This document shows positions 1-5,587 of a stretch of 5,721 nucleotides of DNA, piece after piece. The DNA comes from Acidobacteria bacterium UBA2999. GTDB taxonomy: Bacteria > Acidobacteriota > Vicinamibacteria > Vicinamibacterales > UBA2999. A model generated the notes under the pieces. That model saw only the letters and a program-made list of their open reading frames with translations. It searched no databases and was not told where the DNA came from. Position 1 is the first letter of the stretch, and each line of letters begins with the position of its first letter. Both the position numbers and the translations under genes were made by a program. The stretch spans positions 1 to 5,721 of the forward strand of contig DDZV01000057.1 in the NCBI GenBank assembly GCA_002346475.1, read 5' to 3'.

Positions 1-479
1 GGTGGGGGCGGGCGATCGTGCCACACCTTGTCGATAGGATTGTCTGTGCAGCAAACCAAATATGCTCCAATTCGTTTGCAAACTAGTCGAAAGTGTTCAA
101 TCTCTTGTTCAGTATGAAGCCACGGATCATAACCAAGTTTATCCTCTGTCTGAAGATTTTCAGACACCCAACGCCATGGTGGTGTCTTGGACACGTGATG
201 AGGTATAAGAAACTCGGTATTAGTCTGTTTTTGGACTTGAATAGTGTAACGTCCGTCAACAAAGATGGCTGCCGTATCTAGAAGCACTACAGCTGACCCA
301 GCCGATCCAGTAAAACCAGTCAGCCATGCTAGACGTTCGGACTGTTCGGCGACGTACTCACTTTGATGTTCGTCTGCTCTTGGGACAATAAGACCATTAA
401 GGCCCCTTTGCACTAGCTCAGTTCGCAATGACGTTATACGCTGTGAAATAATGATATGGTCAAGGGTGGCAGTAATCAT
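1..479 (-). CDS. Aminopeptidase P family protein (Xaa-Pro aminopeptidase), N-terminal part, cut by window edge
   Basis: Reading the minus strand from ATG at 479 gives 159 codons that stay open to the left edge, so the gene is partial and lacks its C-terminus. The visible part is the creatinase-like N-terminal domain of aminopeptidase P (peptidase family M24). Diagnostic stretches are LIVPRADEHQSEYV (residues 30-43), ERLAWLTGFTGSAGSAVVL (48-66), FVDGRYTIQV (73-82), GYDPWLHT (116-123) and NPIDKVWHDRPPP (147-159). This is the pattern of the three-domain cytosolic XPNPEP1-like enzymes, about 600 residues long. These remove an N-terminal residue preceding proline and use two metal ions bound in the C-terminal pita-bread domain, which is not visible here. 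An in-frame TAA at 492-494 limits the start. Only a TTG at 488 competes with the ATG, and neither has a clear Shine-Dalgarno sequence. It follows prmA after about 154 nt on the same strand, a common alphaproteobacterial order. Confidence 0.9.
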   Translation of the reverse strand, partial: MITATLDHIIISQRITSLRTELVQRGLNGLIVPRADEHQSEYVAEQSERLAWLTGFTGSAGSAVVLLDTAAIFVDGRYTIQVQKQTNTEFLIPHHVSKTPPWRWVSENLQTEDKLGYDPWLHTEQEIEHFRLVCKRIGAYLVCCTDNPIDKVWHDRPPP

Positions 480-633
480 TTTTATCAACGCTTATTTGAG
501 TTCGTCTTTCTAGACTTTTAGGTTTTTTGTTAGTGCATATACCGTTTAGGGCACGTTTGATGGCATTGGTATCCAATTCATATTTATATATTAGCACTTA
601 AGCAAAGAATTATAGGCCTGCAACTACATGACG
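480..633. other. Intergenic gap between prmA and the aminopeptidase P gene
   Basis: An AT-rich stretch without an ORF of note, tRNA-like fold or convincing terminator. It holds a 13-bp imperfect dyad ATTGG-TAT-CCAAT (565-577) and, on the minus strand, a perfect TATAAT (609-614) without a recognisable -35. The aminopeptidase gene may therefore have its own promoter here, but this cannot be settled from the sequence. Confidence 0.4.
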
Positions 634-1521
634 CTAGCGACGAAAGATCAAGGTCTCCCATTCAGAGTACGCTGTTCTGTACTCTAATCTACATCCTAGG
701 GAGACATAACGTGCAATTAAAGTACGAGCTTGTGAATGGAGCAACCCAGATAGTATCAAATTGCCCCCGTGAGTAAGCCGGTTAATGATAACTGGCGCCA
801 TAGAGAAAATAGGACGGAACAGTAGATTCATTACAATTAGATCATATGGACCTTTACGAAGAACTACTGACTCACTTGCTCCGTTTGCAAGAAGCACTTG
901 CACAGTTCTCGATAATCCGTTCATTGCAATATTTTGGCGAGCAATCTTAACGGATTTTGGATCGTTGTCGGTAGCGATTACTTGTCTTTGGAATAGATGT
1001 GCCATTGTCATTGCAAGGATTCCGGTTCCAGTCCCTACATCGAGGGGATGGAGGAATGTACGTTTGAGTGCCAATTGTTGGATTGCTTCAAGACAGCCCC
1101 TTGTGCTGTCGTGTCGACCTGTTCCAAACGCTTCACCAGCATCAATGCATAGGCGGATAGGAGCACCACGTGCCGTATCATGTGTACCGTGGATCAAGAG
1201 CCTATTAATACGAACTGGCTGATGGAAAGTTAATGATCGATGCACCCAATTCTCTGACGGCAGCCAGTCCAATCTAGTTGTGAATGGTTCAAGTTCTGCA
1301 GCAGAAGAAATGTCAAGTAGCTGTCGCTTTAATGTATGAAGGTTGGGACGGTGCTTGGTTAAAATGCTGATTATGCGTTCCGTCTGCGATGAAATTTGAT
1401 TTGTGAAAATTGAAATCGAGAGGACATTGTTCTCAAATAATCTTTCAATTAGAGGTACCGCGCAGCAGGGTGCCATGACTTCGATTCGCCAGATACCAGG
1501 AAGGTTATCTATGTCAGGCAC
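634..1521 (-). CDS. prmA: Ribosomal protein L11 methyltransferase PrmA
   Basis: SAM-dependent enzyme that methylates lysines and the N-terminus of ribosomal protein L11 in the cytoplasm. Numbered from GTG at 1521 (295 residues; E. coli PrmA is 293), the landmarks are the WLPSENWVHRS linker (86-96), DAGEAFGTGRHDSTRGCL (127-144; canonical AFGTG.H..T), SAM motif I DVGTGTGIL (161-169), the acidic ATDNDP segment (183-188) and NLLFRPIFSMAP (232-243), which stands where the family has NIL..PL..LAP. The start is uncertain. The frame is open upstream to TTG at 1572, which would overlap uvrD by 59 nt. Family alignment puts the protein start just before the WRIEV strand, so I chose GTG 1521, an 8-nt overlap with the uvrD stop; TTG 1527 is also possible. 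No start has a good Shine-Dalgarno sequence, which suggests translational coupling to uvrD. The family call is firm; the exact start is not. Confidence 0.93.
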   Translation of the reverse strand: MPDIDNLPGIWRIEVMAPCCAVPLIERLFENNVLSISIFTNQISSQTERIISILTKHRPNLHTLKRQLLDISSAAELEPFTTRLDWLPSENWVHRSLTFHQPVRINRLLIHGTHDTARGAPIRLCIDAGEAFGTGRHDSTRGCLEAIQQLALKRTFLHPLDVGTGTGILAMTMAHLFQRQVIATDNDPKSVKIARQNIAMNGLSRTVQVLLANGASESVVLRKGPYDLIVMNLLFRPIFSMAPVIINRLTHGGNLILSGLLHSQARTLIARYVSLGCRLEYRTAYSEWETLIFRR

Positions 1522-3757
1522 GTTCAACGAAAGATTGTACGACTGTCTTTGGGCCTGCCTTTTCAAACTCAATTCTTAGTCGGTTTCCATCGATAGACAC
1601 AATGGGTCCGTAACCAAATTTTTGGTGAAAAACGCGGGTGCCGATAGTCAATTCTGGCGTGGAGTCAGTCGCTCCTTTGTCAGCCTGTTTTTGGCGAGAT
1701 GAAGATAATCCAACCTCAGGTGCGCTCTTATTTTCGCTTCCCTTCGAAGATGAATCGGAAAAGCTCCCATATCCTCCAAGGTCGGAGACGTAATGGATAT
1801 GGTTATCAGGAAGTTCTCGGACGAAGCGAGAGGGGTTACTAGATTGCCACGAATTATAGATACGTCGGCTAGATGCAAACGAAATGTCGAGCCTTTTACG
1901 CGCACGAGTAACCCCAACGTGAGCAAGTCGGCGTTCTTCCTCTAGTGCTTCTATGCCGCCTTGGTCTAGTGCACGTTGATGAGGAAACAAGCCCTCTTCC
2001 CAACCTGGCAGAAAAACTACATCAAATTCGAGCCCTTTAGCTCCATGGAGTGTAACCAAGTTGACAGCATCATTTTTTGAGTTTGTTTCGTTGTCCATTA
2101 TGAGACTAACGTGATCATGAAAAGAGGTTAGTGAATCAAACTCTTCCGTTACTGACACAAGCTCTTTAAGGTTTTCTAGCCTACCTGGAGCATCCAGGCT
2201 GCCAGCTCTTTTCCACATTTCTGTGTATCCAGATCCGTCAAGTACTAGTTCGACAAGTCGTGCAAGCTCTGTACATGTTAAGAGTTCTCGCCACCGTACC
2301 ACTAAATCCAGAAAGTCTCTGAGGGCACGGCGTGCCTGCGGCCGAATTTCGTCTGTTTCTAGTAGAAAAAGGGCCGAATCGTAAAGTGATTTTTGTTCGG
2401 CCCGGCCTAGGCGATACATAGTTTGTATGGTGGCGTTGCCAATTCCACGTTTTGGCACGTTAATGATACGCTCAAATGCTAGATCATCGTCTGAAGAATG
2501 GATTAAGCGCAGATAAGCTATCGCATCTCGAATTTCTTGGCGTTCATAGAAGCCAACTCCACCTACTATCCGATAAGGAATGTCATACGTTAGAAAGCGG
2601 TCTTCAAACTCCCGTGTTTGGAAGCTAGCGCGCACCAATATTGCGATTTCATCTAGGTTTACCCCACTTCTGTGGAGACTTTCAATTTCCTCAGCGATAA
2701 CACGAGCTTCCTCCTCTCCATCCCAAAAACCACGAACTGAAACCATTTCTCCTTCATTACTTTCAGTCCATAGAGTTTTTCCAAGACGACTCTTATTGTG
2801 TGAAATCAAATCTGACGCACAGGATAGTATATGAGCTGATGATCGGTAGTTGCGCTCTAAACGAATGATGTGTGCGCCAGAAAAATCGTGTTCAAAGCGC
2901 AGAATGTTGTCAACTTCCGCACCGCGCCAGCCATAAATCGACTGATCATCATCTCCTACGCAGCAAAGGTTATTTTCTCCTTGGGCAAGTAGGCGAAGCC
3001 ATAGGTACTGTGCGACGTTTGTGTCTTGGTATTCATCTACCAGAAGATATTTGAAGCGGTTATGATAATCTTTTAGAAGATCTGGGTGCTTGGAGAATAA
3101 TGTCAGGCAATGCAATAACAGGTCACCGAAGTCTACAGCGTTTAAGTCCGTTAGGCGTTTTTGGTAGGTTTTATAAAGTGTAGACGCTTTCCCCATAGCG
3201 AATTCTCCACCGTCTTCGGGCTCAATTTGATCAGCGGATAAGCCTTTGTCTTTCCAGCGGTCTATTACGTTAGCAAGACCGCGAGGTGGCCATCGTTTAT
3301 CATCAAGATTAGCGTCTCGCAAAATCTGTTTTAAAAGCCGCAGTTGGTCATCAGGGTCGATTATTGTAAAGCCGGGTTTAAGGCCTACAAGCTCAGAATG
3401 TCGCCGCAGAATCCGAAGTCCGTTGGCATGAAATGTGCCAAGCCACATGCTCTCAACACTTCCGCGTGCGAGGGTCTCTACCCGATCGGCCATCTCTCTC
3501 GCCGCTTTGTTGGTAAATGTGACAGCAAGAATTTGGCTTGGCCACGCGAGTCGTTCCTGTAGTATGTGAGCGATTCGGGTGGTTAATACACGCGTCTTGC
3601 CAGTGCCTGCCCCAGCGAGCACAAGTAAAGGTCCTTCGGTGGTTAGAACGGCTTCTTGCTGAGCTTCGTTTAGGTGTTTCAGATAAAGGGGTTTGGTCTC
3701 AGCCTCTGGGAGGTTGAGACGACTTGCGTGGCTATCATTGGGTGCAGTTTTATTCAC
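1514..3757 (-). CDS. uvrD: UvrD/PcrA-type superfamily 1 ATP-dependent DNA helicase
   Basis: A 747-residue 3'-5' DNA helicase of the UvrD/PcrA/Rep group, which unwinds DNA in nucleotide excision and mismatch repair and clears replication-transcription conflicts. All SF1A motifs are present in order: Q-motif region LNEAQQEAV (29-37), Walker A AGAGTGKT (48-55), Ia VTFTNKAA (79-86), Walker B LLVDEYQDTN (238-247), III VGDDDQSIYGWRGA (267-280), IV LERNYRSS (300-307), V VNLVTLHGAKGLEFDVVFL (565-583) and VI EEERRLAHVGVTRARKRL (606-623). A Ser/Gly/Lys-rich linker (about 660-703) leads to a C-terminal Tudor-like module (706-745, with VFHQKFGYGPIVSIDG) that in PcrA/UvrD contacts RNA polymerase. Start: an in-frame TAG lies at 3785-3787 and GTG 3757 is the only ATG/GTG/TTG before the helicase core, so the start is effectively forced. 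It has no Shine-Dalgarno sequence. The gene overlaps prmA at its 3' end. Symbol pcrA would be equally acceptable. Confidence 0.95.
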   Translation of the reverse strand: MNKTAPNDSHASRLNLPEAETKPLYLKHLNEAQQEAVLTTEGPLLVLAGAGTGKTRVLTTRIAHILQERLAWPSQILAVTFTNKAAREMADRVETLARGSVESMWLGTFHANGLRILRRHSELVGLKPGFTIIDPDDQLRLLKQILRDANLDDKRWPPRGLANVIDRWKDKGLSADQIEPEDGGEFAMGKASTLYKTYQKRLTDLNAVDFGDLLLHCLTLFSKHPDLLKDYHNRFKYLLVDEYQDTNVAQYLWLRLLAQGENNLCCVGDDDQSIYGWRGAEVDNILRFEHDFSGAHIIRLERNYRSSAHILSCASDLISHNKSRLGKTLWTESNEGEMVSVRGFWDGEEEARVIAEEIESLHRSGVNLDEIAILVRASFQTREFEDRFLTYDIPYRIVGGVGFYERQEIRDAIAYLRLIHSSDDDLAFERIINVPKRGIGNATIQTMYRLGRAEQKSLYDSALFLLETDEIRPQARRALRDFLDLVVRWRELLTCTELARLVELVLDGSGYTEMWKRAGSLDAPGRLENLKELVSVTEEFDSLTSFHDHVSLIMDNETNSKNDAVNLVTLHGAKGLEFDVVFLPGWEEGLFPHQRALDQGGIEALEEERRLAHVGVTRARKRLDISFASSRRIYNSWQSSNPSRFVRELPDNHIHYVSDLGGYGSFSDSSSKGSENKSAPEVGLSSSRQKQADKGATDSTPELTIGTRVFHQKFGYGPIVSIDGNRLRIEFEKAGPKTVVQSFVERA

Positions 3758-3763
3758 GATATT

Positions 3764-3772
3764 CTTATAACA
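3764..3772 (-). promoter_or_regulatory. Candidate extended -10 promoter element for uvrD (possible leaderless start)
   Basis: On the minus strand the sequence reads TGTTATAAG, a TGn extended -10 followed by a hexamer matching TATAAT in five of six positions. Exactly 6 nt (AATATC) separate the hexamer from the GTG start of uvrD, so a normal -10 to +1 distance would begin the transcript on the G of GTG. No good -35 is visible 16-18 nt upstream, which an extended -10 can tolerate. This is inference from spacing and motif only. Confidence 0.35.
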
Positions 3773-3873
3773 TGTTGTACGTGGCTAAGTTCAGGGCCTA
3801 CGGCGTTTATTTCTGATTACAGGCGGCGACTGAGTTTTACGTTTGTGAAAAATGCACCGCGAAGTAGACGAAT

Positions 3874-3951
3874 TCACCATGAGTAGTGAACAACAAAAAG
3901 TTCTCTATTCGGCGGTACTGTTGCAGTAGATTCGTTTTGTGCGTGTGTCAT
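3874..3951 (-). CDS. Possible 25-residue ORF overlapping the stop codon of the pentapeptide-repeat gene
   Basis: ATG at 3951 overlaps the TGA of the upstream pentapeptide-repeat gene as ATGA, a typical layout for translational coupling. The ORF runs 25 codons to TGA at 3874-3876 and encodes MTHAQNESTA followed by TVPPNRELFVVHYSW. An AGG lies 9 nt upstream of the ATG and could serve as a weak ribosome binding site. The product has no signal peptide, membrane segment or family I recognise. The ATGA overlap and start context are the only support. An ORF this short can arise by chance, so this is a candidate only. Confidence 0.2.
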   Translation of the reverse strand: MTHAQNESTATVPPNRELFVVHYSW

Positions 3952-4457
3952 TTGCATTGACCTAATGATGATTCAGCGCAGACCGTGACTCCATCACTCC
4001 AAATTGCTCCTGAAAGGTCAGCATTCAGCAGATCAACCCCTGACATGACTGCATTTGTAAAGTCAGCATCACGCAGGATTGTTCGGAATAATCGAGCTCG
4101 TTCTAGATTCGCGCCTCGAAAAGATGCACCAGTAAGGTTTGCTTTGGTAAAATCGGCCTCCGTTAAACTGGCATTATCGAAACGTGTTCCAACAAGATGC
4201 GCAGTTATAAATTTTGTGCGGCGACCTTCGATTCGAGATAAATTACTGTTTGAGAGATCAGCACGGTTAAATCGCGCATCACGTAGTCGGCTTCCTGATA
4301 TATCGACGCCGGACAGGTTTCGTTCCTCAAAATAGCAGCGAGACCAATCAACACCGGGTCGTGCTGGATCTGAACAAGCGGCATTAGCAATCCCGTTTTG
4401 GTACGTGGGAACGAGAAACAGTACAAGCAACACTGTTATTAGTGCGGTTCTGATCAC
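3948..4457 (-). CDS. Exported pentapeptide-repeat protein with four cysteines
   Basis: A 169-residue protein starting with GTG. Residues 1-27 form a Sec signal peptide: Arg3, then a hydrophobic core at 5-17 and an A-N-A site with likely cleavage after Ala26 or Ala27, so the product is probably periplasmic. Cys28 is preceded by NAA, which is not a good lipobox, so a lipoprotein is less likely. From residue 47 to 151 I count 21 uninterrupted pentapeptides of the A(D/N)LXX type (NLSGV, DISGS, RLRDA ... DLLNA, DLSGA); only EGRRT (77-81) breaks the central L/F rule. This predicts a right-handed quadrilateral beta-helix of about five coils. Cysteines 28 and 41 sit before the helix and 160 and 168 after it. 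An AAAGGA lies 11 nt upstream of the start, inside the end of the thioesterase gene, and the gap to that gene is 8 nt, which points to an operon. The biochemical role is unknown; such proteins may bind partners or act as scaffolds. Confidence 0.9.
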   Translation of the reverse strand: MIRTALITVLLVLFLVPTYQNGIANAACSDPARPGVDWSRCYFEERNLSGVDISGSRLRDARFNRADLSNSNLSRIEGRRTKFITAHLVGTRFDNASLTEADFTKANLTGASFRGANLERARLFRTILRDADFTNAVMSGVDLLNADLSGAIWSDGVTVCAESSLGQCK

Positions 4458-4465
4458 TGGTTACT

Positions 4466-4963
4466 CTATCCTTTCTTTATTGATATTTTTCGACCTGAAA
4501 ACTCTGGATTCGTTAGGTATTTGTGCATGCTTTGTAGGTTCTTAAGGGTCTCCAGAGTACCATGCGAGAAAGGTGTCGAGCGTCGAATCTGCATGTTGAC
4601 ATGAAGCGTGATGAATTCAATTGATGCGGCATGATATTCCTCATCCGTTTGGTGCATCTCGCAATACCAGTGAATACGCTTGGTATCGAAGTCAAGCAAC
4701 TGGCCGGAAAACCTGATTGGATCACCTTGCCGGACTTCACGCAAATAATTGATGTGACTTTCCAAGGTGAATGTCGAGCACTGGGTACTCTCCATATACT
4801 CTTTCCCTAGACCAATGCGTGTGTATAACCTGTCCGTAGCGTAGTCGAAAGCTAGAACGTAATACGCCACATTCATGTGCCCATTGTAATCGATCCACTC
4901 GGGACGAACCTTATCGACACCGAGGTCAAGGGGAGCCTCAAACTTATTTGACGCAAAACTCAT
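4466..4963 (-). CDS. Acyl-CoA thioesterase family protein, hot-dog fold (4HBT type)
   Basis: A hot-dog-fold thioesterase of 165 residues from ATG 4963, or 167 from ATG 4969. Numbered from 4969, VRPEWIDYNGHMNVAYY (21-37) is the 4HBT signature; Asp27 in the D.NGHMN motif is the usual catalytic acid. The TFTLESHINYLREVRQGDPI segment (66-85) is the conserved helix/strand region. The style resembles thioesterases tied to carnitine and betaine catabolism, such as the thioesterase domain fused to some L-carnitine dehydrogenases and betainyl-CoA thioesterase, but no carnitine gene is visible here, so the substrate is open. The internal ATG at 4963 is preferred because GAGGA ends 6 nt upstream of it; the same GAGGA would abut the ATG at 4969, which overlaps the GFA stop as ATGA. 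It lies directly behind the GFA gene and 8 nt before the pentapeptide-repeat gene, probably in one transcript. Confidence 0.86.
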   Translation of the reverse strand: MSFASNKFEAPLDLGVDKVRPEWIDYNGHMNVAYYVLAFDYATDRLYTRIGLGKEYMESTQCSTFTLESHINYLREVRQGDPIRFSGQLLDFDTKRIHWYCEMHQTDEEYHAASIEFITLHVNMQIRRSTPFSHGTLETLKNLQSMHKYLTNPEFSGRKISIKKG

Positions 4964-4965
4964 AA

Positions 4966-5442
4966 TCATTCCTCATACAGGCCATGGGCCTGATGCCAAT
5001 TCTCTATGCTTGTGTCAGGATAACCATTAAAGAGTTGGTTGGTCGAATTTTGTTGCGGTCGTTCGACCCACTCAGGGGCAAATTGAAGCATTATGTGCAC
5101 ATAGGCTGGTGTTCTTGGTAGTTTGGTATCGATCGCAGAGGCAAATGGGTGGACAAGTTCCGGCCAACGTGAATCCCAAATCCAAAGTCCACTGCCGCAG
5201 AATCCACAGAAATGACGATGTGCCTCGCTAGTAGAACCATTAATGGTCGCCTGATATATACGAATGTGTTTTCGCCCATTGACAAATAGTGTCCTGTTAT
5301 ATCCCAAAAGGTTAATTGCGTAACCGCCACTTCCAGCAGTTTTTCTGCATAAGGTGCAATAGCAGAGCATAAAGGGATATGGAGTGCGAGAGGTGACTGA
5401 GAATTGTATTTTCTGGCAATGACACGAGCCACTTAATTGCAT
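4966..5442 (-). CDS. GFA family (CENP-V/GFA domain) zinc-binding protein
   Basis: A 158-residue protein of the GFA family, named after glutathione-dependent formaldehyde-activating enzyme. These small cytoplasmic beta-fold proteins bind two zinc ions. All expected ligands are visible: GSCHC with Cys7 and Cys9, CYCTLC with Cys27, Cys29 and Cys32, and CGFCG with Cys79 and Cys82. The C-terminal half (WDSRWPELVHPFASAIDT, 89-106, then YVHIMLQFAPEWV) is typical of a large subgroup without proven activity, so an actual role in formaldehyde-glutathione chemistry should not be assumed. ATG 5442 has AAAGGA 10 nt upstream. It is the first gene of the minus-strand cluster, its stop lies within 2 nt of the preferred thioesterase start, and it faces a divergent FAD oxidoreductase gene across 145 nt. 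Family assignment is firm; substrate is unknown. Confidence 0.9.
   Translation of the reverse strand: MQLSGSCHCQKIQFSVTSRTPYPFMLCYCTLCRKTAGSGGYAINLLGYNRTLFVNGRKHIRIYQATINGSTSEAHRHFCGFCGSGLWIWDSRWPELVHPFASAIDTKLPRTPAYVHIMLQFAPEWVERPQQNSTNQLFNGYPDTSIENWHQAHGLYEE
4970..4974 (-). promoter_or_regulatory. Ribosome binding site deciding the thioesterase start
   Basis: GAGGA on the minus strand, within the last codons of the GFA gene. It stands 6 nt from ATG 4963 but directly against ATG 4969. Normal Shine-Dalgarno spacing therefore favours the inner start (protein beginning MSFASNKF) over the outer ATGA-overlapping start (MIMSFASN). Confidence 0.65.
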
Positions 5443-5465
5443 GTCACATTAATCCTTTTTCGGTC

Positions 5466-5501
5466 AGTTAGTAACTATAGGATGTAGAGGCAATCTATAG
5501 T
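5466..5501. promoter_or_regulatory. Overlapping dyad symmetries in the divergent promoter region (candidate operator)
   Basis: Two symmetrical sequences share bases between the GFA gene and the divergent FAD oxidoreductase gene. AGTTA-G-TAACT (5466-5476) is an 11-bp palindrome. ACTATAG (5474-5480) is repeated as its exact reverse complement CTATAGT (5495-5501), with centres 21 bp apart, about two helical turns. Such spacing suits a dimeric regulator bound to one DNA face. I see no regulator gene in the window and no strong -35/-10 pair, and AT-rich 7-mers can pair by chance. Confidence 0.2.
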
Positions 5502-5576
5502 ACTTGTTAGGATAGTTTCGTGGGTAAGGTTGATGAAGTATACATTGAGTCGTAGTTTGAGGACTGGACGAAATTA

Positions 5577-5581
5577 CGGAG
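5577..5581 (+). promoter_or_regulatory. Ribosome binding site of the FAD oxidoreductase gene
   Basis: CGGAG (ACGGAG with the preceding base) ends 6 nt before ATG 5588. This is good Shine-Dalgarno spacing and supports that start codon. Confidence 0.6.
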
Positions 5582-5587
5582 CATTTC

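Noticed and set aside
93..281. Plus-strand 62-codon frame near the left edge
   Set aside because: The minus strand here encodes the well-conserved N-terminal domain of aminopeptidase P; this frame is its shadow.
609..614. Perfect TATAAT on the minus strand upstream of the aminopeptidase P gene
   Set aside because: No acceptable -35 lies 16-18 nt upstream (the bases there read about CTAGCG), there is no TGn extension, and the leader would be about 120 nt in an AT-rich region. Not enough to call a promoter.
785..1222. Plus-strand open frame of 145 codons inside prmA
   Set aside because: It lies opposite the conserved methyltransferase core, whose motifs are intact, and its translation is rich in Arg, Ser and Pro with no recognisable family. 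It is an antisense shadow.
3674..3886. Plus-strand 70-codon frame covering the uvrD start and the following gap
   Set aside because: It overlaps the uvrD N-terminus, has no clear ribosome binding site and resembles no protein I know.
3877..3947. Possible terminator hairpin after the pentapeptide-repeat gene
   Set aside because: The best pairing (GAAC with GTTC across a T-rich loop) has only a 4-bp stem and no following U-run, so no intrinsic terminator can be supported.
3985..4335. Plus-strand open frame of 116 codons opposite the pentapeptide-repeat gene
   Set aside because: Its regular Ser/Ala/Arg-rich pattern is simply the complement of the pentapeptide repeats on the minus strand.
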